Assembly (NCBI RefSeq): GCF_002954585.1
Contig: NZ_MSCI01000002.1
Location: 349,893-413,892 of the forward strand
Origin: Vibrio chagasii
GTDB taxonomy: Bacteria > Pseudomonadota > Gammaproteobacteria > Enterobacterales > Vibrionaceae
Direction: 5' to 3'
Length of the DNA stretch: 64,000 nt
The first letter of the stretch is position 1. Every line of letters starts with the position of its first letter. This document shows, piece by piece, positions 1-9,185 of this stretch. Below the pieces are notes generated by a model that was not told where the DNA came from, did no database searches, and was given only the letters and a program-made list of their open reading frames with translations. The position numbers and the translations under genes were made by a program.

Positions 1-1070
1 ACGAAGAGAAGAAATACTTCGGTGTTCAATTCCACCCAGAAGTAACACACACTAAGAATGGCCTGAAAATGCTTGAGAACTTCGTTCTTAACGTTTGTGG
101 TTGTGAAGGTCTGTGGACTTCAGCTTCAATCATTGAAGATGCAGTTGCACGTATTAAAGAGCAAGTAGGTGACGACGAAGTTATCCTTGGTCTTTCTGGT
201 GGTGTTGATTCATCAGTAGTTGCAATGCTTGCTCACCGCGCTATCGGTGACAAACTAACGTGTGTATTCGTAGATAACGGCCTACTTCGTCTCAACGAAG
301 CTGAGCAAGTTATGGATATGTTCGGCAACAAGTTTGGTCTAAACATTATCCACGTTAACGCTGAAGACCGTTTCCTAGAAGCGCTTAAAGGCGAGAACGA
401 TCCAGAAGCGAAGCGTAAGATCATCGGTCACGTATTCGTAGACATCTTCGACGAAGAGTCTAAGAAACTGAAGAATGCGAAATGGCTAGCTCAGGGTACT
501 ATCTACCCAGATGTAATCGAGTCTGCAGCATCTAAGACGGGTAAAGCACACGTAATCAAATCTCACCACAACGTTGGTGGTCTTCCAGACGATATGGAGA
601 TGGGCCTTGTTGAGCCTTTACGTGAGCTATTTAAAGATGAAGTACGTAAGATCGGTCTAGAACTTGGTCTTCCATACAACATGCTTTACCGCCACCCATT
701 CCCAGGTCCAGGTCTAGGTGTTCGTGTTCTTGGCGAAATCAAGAAAGAGTACTGTGATCTACTGCGTCGCGCTGATGCTATCTTCATTGAAGAGCTTCAC
801 GCTGCTGACCTTTACCACAAAGTATCTCAAGCATTCACGGTATTCCTACCAGTACGTTCTGTTGGCGTAATGGGCGATGGCCGTAAGTACGATTGGGTTG
901 TATCTCTACGTGCTGTAGAAACAATCGACTTCATGACTGCTCACTGGGCACACCTACCATACGACTTCCTAGGTAAGGTTTCTAACCGCATTATCAACGA
1001 AGTTGACGGCATTTCACGTGTTGTTTACGACATTTCTGGTAAGCCACCAGCAACTATCGAGTGGGAATAA
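1..1070 (+). CDS. guaA: GMP synthase (glutamine-hydrolysing), 3' part
   Basis: GuaA amidates XMP to GMP with glutamine and ATP, the last step of guanine nucleotide synthesis. The gene is open at the left edge (reading frame starts at base 3), so about 355 codons are present and roughly the first third, compared with the usual ~520 residues, lies outside. The first visible codons include the end of the class I amidotransferase domain with its catalytic His-x-Glu (FHPEVTH). Next comes the PP-loop ATP pyrophosphatase motif LSGGVDSSV, then the C-terminal dimerisation domain with [12 protein letters not shown] and the family ending PATIEWE. guaB would be expected upstream. Identification is secure; only the start is missing. 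Confidence 0.97.
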   Translation, partial: EEKKYFGVQFHPEVTHTKNGLKMLENFVLNVCGCEGLWTSASIIEDAVARIKEQVGDDEVILGLSGGVDSSVVAMLAHRAIGDKLTCVFVDNGLLRLNEAEQVMDMFGNKFGLNIIHVNAEDRFLEALKGENDPEAKRKIIGHVFVDIFDEESKKLKNAKWLAQGTIYPDVIESAASKTGKAHVIKSHHNVGGLPDDMEMGLVEPLRELFKDEVRKIGLELGLPYNMLYRHPFPGPGLGVRVLGEIKKEYCDLLRRADAIFIEELHAADLYHKVSQAFTVFLPVRSVGVMGDGRKYDWVVSLRAVETIDFMTAHWAHLPYDFLGKVSNRIINEVDGISRVVYDISGKPPATIEWE

Positions 1071-1107
1071 TCTCTTAGAGATTTAACTGCTATTTGATTT
1101 AGTTATT

Positions 1108-1138
1108 AAAAGCCTCGAACTCAGTTCGGGGCTTTTTT
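1108..1138 (+). terminator. Rho-independent terminator of guaA
   Basis: Stem AAAAGCCTCGAAC / GTTCGGGGCTTTTTT with a short TCA loop and a U-run begins 38 bases after the guaA stop. The rest of the gap up to the chitinase gene (1139-1374) shows no gene I can support; it should hold the chitinase promoter. Confidence 0.9.
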
Positions 1139-1374
1139 GTTTTCCACGCCGTATAGTCAATGGTTGTGGTTTGAGGGGGGATTGAGCGGTAAGAAACCAA
1201 ATTAGTTGGAAACTAGATATCAGCTCAAGAAACCATGAGACGCATTGTTACCTTCAACTATACATAAAACTATCACTCGCACTTTTTATAAATTCATAAA
1301 GCAACGGCTAGGCCATTTCACGTGTGAAGCATACTCTTTGATGGACTTATTAAGGACAGATAAGAGAATCCATC

Positions 1375-3087
1375 ATGTTAAAAATCAGATATTTGGCGAC
1401 AGTACTGGGCTGCACCTTGGCAGCGCAAAGTCATGCGTCTTTGAACATTCAACCTGATCCGCAAAACCCGAATGGTTACCTTGTTGAAAAATCGGCATTA
1501 CAAGCTGCTGAACAAGCAAAAACCTCGGACCCTATGTATGCGATCTGGTCACAGGCTCTACAAACTCGTTCGAACACCATCGTTGAAGCGATTGAACCCG
1601 GTTTATCTTCCAACCCTGAGAACGTAAAGCGAGTAGAGCGCGTATTCCCTCAATCTGAATGGGACTTCCTTACTCAGATGGCAGCCCCTGAATACACTTA
1701 CACTCGCTTTCTACGTGCGATTGGTAAATTCCCTGCGTTCTGTGGAGAGTACACTGATGGCCGCGACTCTGATGCCATCTGTAAGAAATCCATCATCACA
1801 GCCTTTGCTCATTTCTCTCAAGAGACGGGCGGCCACATCGCGATAGATAATACTTCTGATAACCCGTTGGGTTTAGAAGAGTGGCAGCAAGCGTTAGTCC
1901 ATGTTCGTGAAATGGGTTGGTCTGAAGGGCAAGAAGGTTACACCACAGGTTGTGGTCAGAATGATTGGCAAAATGCACGCTGGCCATGTGCGGCAGGGCA
2001 GGGTTACTTCGGTCGTGGTGCTAAACAGCTTTCTTACCATTTTAACTACGGCGCTTTCTCTGAAGTTATGTTCGATGGTGATGCAACCGTGCTGCTGAAT
2101 AATCCGGGGTTAGTTGCTGATTCATGGTTGAACTTGGCTTCAGCTATTTGGTTCTTCTTAACGCCACAAGCACCGAAGCCAGCGATGTTGCACGTTATTG
2201 ACCGTACTTGGACGCCATCTCAACGTGAACTGGATGCGGGCATTGGTTATGGCTTTGGTACCACCATTAACGTAATCAACGGTGGTATTGAGTGTGGTGA
2301 GCAGAATAAAGACAAAGGCCAACCGGTTAACCGTATTCGTTACTGGGAAGGGCTAGCGGCGCACTATGAGATTCCTGTAGAGGCAGATGAAGCCAATACC
2401 TGTTGGCAACAAACTCCATATGGAAGCTTGAACCTTAATGGCGCAACAGATGTGCTATACACCAACTGGGATGGCAACTGGAAATACTACGCAGATCGCC
2501 CAGAAGGTTACTCATTTGAGTGTGAGTTAGTCGGCTTCCAAACTGCATACTCAGCATTAGTACCGGGCGATTACGAGAAGTGTGTAACCAACTTTTATGG
2601 ATCTCATGCAAGTTGGCCTGAAGTGAAGGTGGTCGATAAGCTTGATCCGGTAGACCCAGGAACCGATCCAGGTGGTAACGGCTGGAGTGCGACTAAGGTT
2701 TACAACGCTGGTGACCAAGTGACTCACAACGGCGCAACCTACGAAGCGAAATGGTGGACACAAGGGGATGACCCTGCCAATGGTGGCCCTTGGAAACTAG
2801 TAACAGGTGAGCCAACACCACCGGTAGTGACAGCTCCAACGCCTGTTGATCCTGTTCCTGTCGATCCTGAACCAGTAGACCCAACACCCGTTGAACCACC
2901 AGTGACAGAGCCGCCAGTGGTTGTCGACCCATCTGAATTTATTACGTGGCAAGCAGGTGTTAGCCAAGTGAGTAATGGCGATAAAGTGACGCATAACGGT
3001 AAGTGCTTCGTGGCTAAAAACGGCCCAGGTGTTTGGGAAAGCCCAGTTCAATCGAATTGGTTCTGGGATGAAATTAGCTGTAAATAA
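1375..3087 (+). CDS. Secreted GH19 chitinase with two chitin-binding modules
   Basis: Predicted extracellular endochitinase of glycoside hydrolase family 19. Residues 1-21 form a signal peptide ending SHA. The catalytic domain (about 85-350) has the proton-donor Glu150 in FSQETGGH, the family signature YFGRGAKQLSYHFNYG (211-226), and GTTINVINGGIECG (295-308). A first CBM5/12-type module (about 435-475, starting WSATKVYNAGDQVTHNG) is followed by a Pro/Val/Asp/Thr-rich linker (about 476-522) and a second module (525-570, WQAGVSQVSNGDKVTHNG). Two chitin-binding modules joined by a flexible linker fit action on solid crab-shell-type chitin, a normal Vibrio lifestyle. It is a single gene with its own terminator. 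The ATG at 1375 is chosen because it gives the signal peptide directly. Exact substrate preference is not readable. Confidence 0.93.
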   Translation: MLKIRYLATVLGCTLAAQSHASLNIQPDPQNPNGYLVEKSALQAAEQAKTSDPMYAIWSQALQTRSNTIVEAIEPGLSSNPENVKRVERVFPQSEWDFLTQMAAPEYTYTRFLRAIGKFPAFCGEYTDGRDSDAICKKSIITAFAHFSQETGGHIAIDNTSDNPLGLEEWQQALVHVREMGWSEGQEGYTTGCGQNDWQNARWPCAAGQGYFGRGAKQLSYHFNYGAFSEVMFDGDATVLLNNPGLVADSWLNLASAIWFFLTPQAPKPAMLHVIDRTWTPSQRELDAGIGYGFGTTINVINGGIECGEQNKDKGQPVNRIRYWEGLAAHYEIPVEADEANTCWQQTPYGSLNLNGATDVLYTNWDGNWKYYADRPEGYSFECELVGFQTAYSALVPGDYEKCVTNFYGSHASWPEVKVVDKLDPVDPGTDPGGNGWSATKVYNAGDQVTHNGATYEAKWWTQGDDPANGGPWKLVTGEPTPPVVTAPTPVDPVPVDPEPVDPTPVEPPVTEPPVVVDPSEFITWQAGVSQVSNGDKVTHNGKCFVAKNGPGVWESPVQSNWFWDEISCK

Positions 3088-3122
3088 TTAATTATATAAT
3101 TCAGTGTTTTAACTGATAAATC

Positions 3123-3151
3123 AAAGCCGAAAGTGATTGCTTTCGGCTTTT
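3123..3151 (+). terminator. Terminator of the chitinase gene
   Basis: AAAGCCGAAA-gtgattgc-TTTCGGCTTTT, a perfect stem with a T-rich end, starts 35 bases past the stop. Confidence 0.88.
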
Positions 3152-3309
3152 GCGTTTCTGCTCTGCGTTCCTCGAGCATCTAACGCAAAACTTCCTAGCT
3201 GAATGCTAATTTTCCATTTAGAGAATAAAGTCCTGTACAAATGCTTTTTGTGAATTTATATTCACTTTTAAATTATACTTACTCTTTATTTTAGGGTTAA
3301 GGTTTACCT

Positions 3310-4860
3310 ATGGAACAGACAGATATCACGTCACTCATCCCCATTGTGATTACTTTGGTGTTGTCGTTGGCGACAAGGAATGTAGTGATTGGCCTTTTTG
3401 CTGGCGTACTCAGTGGCGTTGCTATGCTCACCGGAATGTTCAGTGAACTAAACCCTCTTGATACCTTTGGAACCATGGTCAAAGGCTACTTAGTGCCACA
3501 GCTTACTGATAGCTACAATGCTGGCGTCATTATGCTGTTGGTATTCATCGGTGGCTTTGTTGCTTTGATGGAGAAGTCGGGTGGTGGTGTCGCGTTTGCT
3601 ATGCGTGTGACGGAGTGGGTCAGCAACAAGTGCCAAGCTCAGTTGTCTGCGTGGTTTGGAGGAATCGTGATATTTTTCTCTGACTTAGGTACTCCGTTAA
3701 TTGTTGGCCCTGTCTTTCGCCCCCTTTTCGATAAACTGAAACTTTCTAGACAGAAGCTGGCATTCATCATCGACTCTACATCATCACCTGTCGCGATCCT
3801 TATCCCTTTTATCGGGTGGGGCGTTTACATCATGAGCCTGATTCAAAAAGAGTTTACCGCCTTGAATGTCAACATGTCTGACTGGGATGCCTTTATTGGT
3901 GCGATTCCTTTCCAGTTCTACACATTCTTAGCGATTTTCATTGTTCCTTTGGTTTCTTTTAAAGGTTTAGATTTCGGACCAATGGCAAAAGCGGAACGTG
4001 ATTGCCAAGCGGGAATCAACTCTGGTGTGAACAGCGAATCACTCAATACTTTCTCGCATAAAAATGCAAAGGCATCTTTTGTTTGGGCACCATTATTAGT
4101 GATGCTGGTGGTATTGTGTGCCATGTTAGTTCCACAAGGCTTCCCATTTCAAAAGGTCGCGGGCTCTTCATTCAGAGCAGCACTGTCTTCGGCTTATTTC
4201 TTTGCCGCGATTACCTTGATCTCGCTGATGGCTTACTACGGCGTGAGAAAACTGTCGGATGGTGTTTCTGTGTACCTAAAAGGCATGGGTAACATGATGC
4301 CAGTTGCGATTATTTTGGTATTGGCGTGGGCATTAAGCACGATTGGTAAAGAGTTAGGCGCGGCGGCTTATATTGCAGAACAAGCACAGAGCGGTTTCCC
4401 ATACTGGTTAGTACCTGCGGTTGCTTTCTTACTGTCGGCTATTATCTCATTCGCTACGGGCTCTTCATGGGGGACCTTTGCCATCATGATGCCGTTAGTT
4501 ATCCCAACCGCGATTGCGATTGATGCACCGCTGTTGGTTGCGATTGGTGCGGTGCTTTCTGGCGGTCTGTTTGGTGATCACTGCTCACCGATCTCTGAAA
4601 CCACCATTTTGTCTTCGACAGGTGCCGGGTGTGATCAGTTTGAGCACTTTAAGACGCAGCTACCTTACGCATTAATGAATGGTTGTATTGCTCTAGTGAG
4701 CTTTGTTGTCGCAGGCTTAACTGGCAGCTCGTTGGTTGTGTTAGGTACGCTTGTCGCTCAATTGGTTGTCGTGACACTGCTAGCCAAGCGCGACACGAGT
4801 AAAAACGCTTCTTCAGAAGTTCAATCTCAAGTGTCTGAATCTAAACCACAACAAGCGTAA
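3310..4860 (+). CDS. NhaC-family Na+/H+ antiporter
   Basis: Multi-spanning inner-membrane protein of 516 residues that looks like the NhaC family (Na+/H+ or malate-2H+/Na+-lactate type antiporters). Hydrophobic segments cover almost the whole length, and conserved polar stretches lie in the membrane: SDLGTPLIVGPVFRPL, SSPVAILIPFIGWG, SFATGSSWGTFAIMMPL and the region around GGLFGDHCSPISETT, all typical of the NhaC/ArsB-like fold. The tail after about 495 is hydrophilic and probably cytoplasmic. The start has an AAGG ribosome site (TTAAGGTTTACCT-ATG). It stands alone between the chitinase terminator and a repeat-rich gap. The transported counter-substrate cannot be told from sequence. Confidence 0.88.
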   Translation: MEQTDITSLIPIVITLVLSLATRNVVIGLFAGVLSGVAMLTGMFSELNPLDTFGTMVKGYLVPQLTDSYNAGVIMLLVFIGGFVALMEKSGGGVAFAMRVTEWVSNKCQAQLSAWFGGIVIFFSDLGTPLIVGPVFRPLFDKLKLSRQKLAFIIDSTSSPVAILIPFIGWGVYIMSLIQKEFTALNVNMSDWDAFIGAIPFQFYTFLAIFIVPLVSFKGLDFGPMAKAERDCQAGINSGVNSESLNTFSHKNAKASFVWAPLLVMLVVLCAMLVPQGFPFQKVAGSSFRAALSSAYFFAAITLISLMAYYGVRKLSDGVSVYLKGMGNMMPVAIILVLAWALSTIGKELGAAAYIAEQAQSGFPYWLVPAVAFLLSAIISFATGSSWGTFAIMMPLVIPTAIAIDAPLLVAIGAVLSGGLFGDHCSPISETTILSSTGAGCDQFEHFKTQLPYALMNGCIALVSFVVAGLTGSSLVVLGTLVAQLVVVTLLAKRDTSKNASSEVQSQVSESKPQQA

Positions 4861-4883
4861 TTTAAGATTTCAGAAGAGGGATA

Positions 4884-5150
4884 AGATTCCAGACATCTCG
4901 TCCCTCGATTCTGGAATGACGATGGGATGGGTAGATACGGGATGCGAGTAATCGAGCAACGAAAAACTCGCTCTCTATTGTCTAAGTTTGACGCTAAGGG
5001 TTCTCGCTTACTCAAATCTGGAGAGTTTTTTCTCATCCCGTATCTCGTTACCCGCATCTAAGTTACAGTCGTTTCTTCCTAACCACCTCAACATACACTC
5101 CATTCGTCATTCCCCATAGCGAGGCACGAGCGTAGTAGGGAATTTCTTGT
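4884..5150. repeat. Vibrio intergenic repeat interrupted by a second inverted-repeat element
   Basis: The outer unit begins AGATTCCAGACATCTCG (4884), has TTCTGGAATGACG near 4910 and resumes with CGTCATTCCCCATAGCGAGG at 5105, ending at a GTAGGGAAT stretch near 5142. Its two halves match the repeats at 20470-20838 but are about 190 bases apart instead of about 30. The extra sequence carries its own inverted ends, AGATACGGGATGCGAG (4933-4948) and CTCATCCCGTATCT (5032-5045), plus AAAAACTC / GAGTTTTT. This reads as one small palindromic element inserted into another. A further truncated unit start, GAGATTCCAGACATC, is at 5178. No coding sequence is seen in the 4861-5409 gap; the satP promoter should lie at its right end. 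Confidence 0.75.
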
Positions 5151-5409
5151 GTTTATCGTTGTTGTGGATACCTAAAGGAGATTCCAGACATCTTGTTACT
5201 CGCATCTTTTCTATAGCGTGATAGTGAATTCTCAACTCATAACCCTCACGAATGTAAATTACAGAAACCAAATCAAAAGCCCAATAGGATCATTTCAACA
5301 ACCTTAGTTTTCGATAACTGGATTACCCCAAAAGCGATTTATCAATTAAAATTTTATTACAATTTTTATTGGTTTTTTTTAACCCCTATTTGATAAAGGT
5401 AAATTCGCA

Positions 5410-6003
5410 ATGTCGACCAAACTAGCTAACCCAGCGCCGTTAGGCTTAATGGGTTTCGGTATGACCACTATTCTTCTTAATATCCACAACGCAGGTTTCT
5501 TTCCACTAGATTCAATGATCCTTGCAATGGGTATTTTTTACGGTGGTTTAAGCCAAGTTATCGTTGGCACAATGTGCTTCAAACGTGGTGACACGTTCGG
5601 TACAACTGCATTTACCTCTTACGGCCTATTCTGGTTGACTCTTGTTGGTCTAATCGTAATGCCTAAAATGGGCCTACCAGCAAGCCCAGCAGCATTCATG
5701 GGTTGGTACCTACTTCTATGGGGCATCTTTACAGGCTTCATGTTCATCGGTTCTCTATGCTACCCAGTAGCGAAGCAAGTAGTATTCGGTTCACTAACTA
5801 TCTTGTTCTTCCTGCTTGCAGCTCGTGATTTCACTGGTAACCAACTGATCGGTACTATCGCTGGTTTCGAAGGTATCTTCTGTGGCGCTTCCGCTATCTA
5901 CTTCGCAATGGCGCAAGTAATCAACAACGAATACGGCCGCACAGTACTGCCAATCGGTGAGAAGAAAGCACCTCGAATGGCAACACAAGAAATCGCTGCA
6001 TAA
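5410..6003 (+). CDS. satP: Acetate/succinate channel, GPR1/FUN34/YaaH family
   Basis: A 197-residue, six-helix inner-membrane protein for acetate (and succinate) uptake coupled to protons. The family signature NPAPLGLMGFGMTTILLNIHNAG is at residues 7-29, and the segment FFPLDSMILAMGIFYGGLSQVIVG follows, as in E. coli SatP. The C-terminal tail is short and polar. The start has AAGG 12 bases upstream. It stands alone, with a strong terminator after it and the repeat-rich gap before it. The substrate is assigned by family only. Confidence 0.9.
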   Translation: MSTKLANPAPLGLMGFGMTTILLNIHNAGFFPLDSMILAMGIFYGGLSQVIVGTMCFKRGDTFGTTAFTSYGLFWLTLVGLIVMPKMGLPASPAAFMGWYLLLWGIFTGFMFIGSLCYPVAKQVVFGSLTILFFLLAARDFTGNQLIGTIAGFEGIFCGASAIYFAMAQVINNEYGRTVLPIGEKKAPRMATQEIAA

Positions 6004-6024
6004 TCTCGCGTTTCTTAGAAATAT

Positions 6025-6057
6025 AAAAAAAGGGTTAGCCATGGCTAACCCTTTTTT
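6025..6057 (+). terminator. Terminator of satP, usable in both directions
   Basis: AAAAAAAGGGTTAGCC-AT-GGCTAACCCTTTTTT is a perfect palindrome with A and T runs on the two sides. It lies 22 bases after the satP stop and 66 bases beyond the stop of the converging symporter gene. Confidence 0.92.
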
Positions 6058-6122
6058 GCATTTGCTCTAAAGAAAAACAGAATCTAGAGCAACTTATCGT
6101 TCAAAAGCTGTAATTGAAAGCC

Positions 6123-7670
6123 TTACGTTGAAGGCTGTTCTACTGGCTTGCTATCTGCCACTTCAGCTTCTGGCGACTTACCCGTCTTACGCTTGTACTT
6201 CTCTTCCCAGTAAGTTGCACCTTTGATGCCTAGTTTTACAGGGTTGAATGTGTACTCGGTTACGCCTTTACTCTGTTGCTCCTCGTAGTCAGCCAAAGCG
6301 TTAAGCGCAGGCTTAGATATGAAGAAGATGATCAGAATACCAACGATGTTTAACCACGCCATTAAGCCTACGCCAACGTCACCCATTGCCCATGCAAGGT
6401 TCGCTGCTTTGACCGTGCCGTAGAAAACCGCAGCGATCATGATAAGTTTAAGCGCAAACATCATCCCTGGGATTTTTATGGTGCGTCGCAGGTAAGCAAT
6501 GTTTGTTTCTGCAATGTAGTAGTAAGCAAGAATTGTTGTAAATGCGAAGAAGAATAGAGCAAATGCGATGAATGGTTTACCAACACCCGGTAGTGCACTT
6601 TCAATCGCTAGCTGTGTAAATACAGGACCATTCGCGCTCACGTTTTCAGCAAGGTTTTGCACAAGGAATGCACCCTCAGTCCCGCCATGTACATTGTAAG
6701 CGCCAGTAATGATGATCATGAATGCCGTAGCAGAACAAACCAGCAGTGTATCGATATAGATAGAGAATGATTGAACCAAGCCTTGTTGAGCTGGGTGATC
6801 AACACTTGCTGCTGCTGCGGCGTGGGGACCTGTACCTTGACCCGCTTCGTTTGAGTAAACACCACGTTTTACACCCCAACCAATCGCAGCGCCGAAGCCA
6901 GCCATAGGTGTGAATGCATCACCAACAATCATAGAGAACACAACAGGTACTTGGTCAATATTGAGTAGGATGATAATGAAGGCGATGATGATGTAAGCCA
7001 ATGCCATGAATGGAACAACGATTTGCGTGAAGTTCGCAATACGCTTAACGCCACCAAAGATGATGAAACCAAGGATAATTGAGACAACGGTACCAGTGAA
7101 GATTTTAGCGAAGCTGAATGTACCGACAGCTGTTTCTATCATTGCACCTGAACCAAATGCAGCTTCTACCGCATTGCCAATGCTGTTTGACTGGACACCT
7201 GGGAGTAAAATACCACAAGCAAAAATCGTCGCGATTGCAAAGATCCATGCGTACCACTTCTGACCCATCGCTTTCTCGATGTAGTAAGCCGGGCCACCAC
7301 GGAACTGACCTTCGTCCTCTTCTTTGTAGATTTGCGCTAGCGTTGATTCTGCAAACGCAGTCGCAGCACCAAAGAAGGCTACAACCCACATCCAGAATAC
7401 TGCACCAGGACCACCGAAACCGATAGCTGCAGCAACACCTGCAATGTTGCCAGTACCAACACGGCCAGATAACGAAACAGCAAGTGCTTGGAAAGAGGAG
7501 ATACCTTTAGTAGAGCTTTTACCTGATAATAATAAGCGCCACATTTCGAAAAAATGACGGATTTGTACAAATCGAGTCATGACCGAGTAGAACAAGCCTG
7601 CGCCTAAACATAGATAGATAAGCACTGGGCTCCAGATTATTCCATTCAAAAAATCAACGAATGACTGCAT
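6123..7670 (-). CDS. Sodium:alanine (AGCS-family) symporter
   Basis: Na+-coupled amino-acid symporter of the AGCS family, about 515 residues, with around ten to eleven membrane segments. Typical features are the N-terminal half of the first membrane region (ending VMTRFVQIRHF), the conserved stretch SLSGRVGTGNIAGVAAAI, and KRGVYSNEAGQGTGPHAAAAA in the middle. Translation from ATG at 7670 (MQSFVDFLNGIIWSP) matches the family N-terminus and has an AGGG site upstream; an in-frame ATG at 7718 would add 16 polar residues. The C-terminal ~60 residues are charged and cytoplasmic. It is monocistronic. Alanine is the usual substrate in this family, but glycine or another small amino acid is possible. 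Confidence 0.9.
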   Translation of the reverse strand: MQSFVDFLNGIIWSPVLIYLCLGAGLFYSVMTRFVQIRHFFEMWRLLLSGKSSTKGISSFQALAVSLSGRVGTGNIAGVAAAIGFGGPGAVFWMWVVAFFGAATAFAESTLAQIYKEEDEGQFRGGPAYYIEKAMGQKWYAWIFAIATIFACGILLPGVQSNSIGNAVEAAFGSGAMIETAVGTFSFAKIFTGTVVSIILGFIIFGGVKRIANFTQIVVPFMALAYIIIAFIIILLNIDQVPVVFSMIVGDAFTPMAGFGAAIGWGVKRGVYSNEAGQGTGPHAAAAASVDHPAQQGLVQSFSIYIDTLLVCSATAFMIIITGAYNVHGGTEGAFLVQNLAENVSANGPVFTQLAIESALPGVGKPFIAFALFFFAFTTILAYYYIAETNIAYLRRTIKIPGMMFALKLIMIAAVFYGTVKAANLAWAMGDVGVGLMAWLNIVGILIIFFISKPALNALADYEEQQSKGVTEYTFNPVKLGIKGATYWEEKYKRKTGKSPEAEVADSKPVEQPST

Positions 7671-8249
7671 GAGTTTTTTCCCTGTTAGTTTTACTTGTGA
7701 TTGTTTTTCGAACAACACAATACTTCACTTGTAACTCAATTGTTAAACTATTTATCTGTGAGTTAAGATTACTGTGATACAAAGCAACTTCTTGGCAGTA
7801 ATTGTTAATTTTTATCGCTTTTTATGATGGGGTGAGTTGATTTTTTTGATGCAACTGTATGTTTTTCTTTGTATTCATAGATGTGTTGAAAGAGTGATTG
7901 CTCTATATCTTATGTCAATCATTACTGGGTCGGGGTTGAAAGAAGCGCAATAAAATGGGTGGGTATTCTGTGACTGGCTTACATCAAAAGCTATGTGTGG
8001 TTAGTTCTTATGTTGCATTAAAGTTACGAATGAGTGCGTCGGGTTAGGACTTTTTTGATTGCTGAACAATCAAGCAATCAGGGCAAGATAGGTGAAGGTG
8101 ACCGTTGTTGACTGCTATTTCTCAGCTGGACTAGGCTGCGTTCACTTTTCAAGATAAACGTCAGCCCAGTAAATGATGAACAACGATAGTGGTAATCGTG
8201 AAGGTTTTTGGGAGAGGCCTTAATTAAAGCTTAATCATTTTGAAGCGAA
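7671..8249. other. Gap without a recognisable gene
   Basis: About 580 bases between two minus-strand genes. The right-hand part of the symporter leader must be here. At 8057-8081 there is an inverted repeat TGATTGCT-n9-AGCAATCA. I see no open frame with coding character, no RNA gene and no repeat copy. It may hold a regulatory RNA, but nothing in the sequence shows it. Confidence 0.5.
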
Positions 8250-9017
8250 TTACCGAGCAGAAGAACGGTCGGAATCAAGCTCAGAGTTTTGTTGTGATTC
8301 CCATCTAGCGACTTCAGCATCAAGCTCTGCAATCTTCTCAGCCATTAACGCATGGCAGTGATTCGCCAGTTCTCTTGCGTCACTCAGTTTGTATCCAGAT
8401 ACATCAATAGGCTCAAGCATCTCGGTAATCACAATGCCGTTGTTTAGTCGGTTAAAGTCGATTTTGTTGTGAGTGGTGCTCGTGCACATCGGGGTGATAG
8501 GTACACCCGCCTCAATCGCCATTCGGAAAGCGCCCGTTTTGAACGGCAATAGCCCGCGCCCTTTACTACGTGTTCCCTCTGGGTAAACCCACACAGAAAG
8601 GTCTCGTTGATGGATCGCTTCTGCCACTTGTTTGATCGTATCGCGCGCTTTCGACTTGTCTTCACGGTTGATCAGAATGTTCCCCGTGATCCAATACAGT
8701 AGGCCAAAGAAAGGCACTATCAATAAATCACGCTTACCCAAAGAAACGGTACGCGGCCTTAACATTCCTGGGTCGGTGACAAAATCCAACACACTTTGGT
8801 GGTTAGAGATATACACGCTCTTTTCTGGTGTGGGTGCATTCTCTAGACCACGCTGCACCAGTTTTACACCGAGGATCTTCTGTAATTGGTTGAACCAACG
8901 ACAAAAAAAGTACACATGCTTAGGGTTCTTGGGGCTAAACAAGCAGTAAACAAAAGCAAATAACGTGGTGAAAATAATAAACACCGTAGCCAAGATAATA
9001 CGAAGAACAGAAAGCAA
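8250..9017 (-). CDS. plsC: 1-acyl-sn-glycerol-3-phosphate acyltransferase
   Basis: Inner-membrane enzyme that acylates lysophosphatidic acid to phosphatidic acid. It has an N-terminal hydrophobic anchor, the catalytic H-x4-D motif in NHQSVLD, the block GKRDLLIVPFFGLLYWITGNI, and the substrate-binding EGTRSKGRGLLPFKTGAF, all in the order of E. coli PlsC. Two starts are possible. A GTG at 9035 opens the longer frame but has no ribosome site. A TTG at 9017 sits five bases after TAAGGAG and gives MLSVLRIILATV, which lines up with the E. coli N-terminus MLYIFRLIITVI, so I prefer TTG. The C-terminal ~30 residues are charged. The gene stands alone. Confidence 0.92.
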   Translation of the reverse strand: MLSVLRIILATVFIIFTTLFAFVYCLFSPKNPKHVYFFCRWFNQLQKILGVKLVQRGLENAPTPEKSVYISNHQSVLDFVTDPGMLRPRTVSLGKRDLLIVPFFGLLYWITGNILINREDKSKARDTIKQVAEAIHQRDLSVWVYPEGTRSKGRGLLPFKTGAFRMAIEAGVPITPMCTSTTHNKIDFNRLNNGIVITEMLEPIDVSGYKLSDARELANHCHALMAEKIAELDAEVARWESQQNSELDSDRSSAR

Positions 9018-9185
9018 AATTGACTCCTTACTCACTACAAGAGTGCAGTGATTAAATAGTTTCAGGTATTTGAAGTCTTCACTCTATTTAACTGAAATGC
9101 AACAATTAACTGTGTGAGACGTCTTTTTTTAGATCTTTATATAAAACAATGACTAACAAGCACTCTAGGAGGGGGGTTACCGAGC

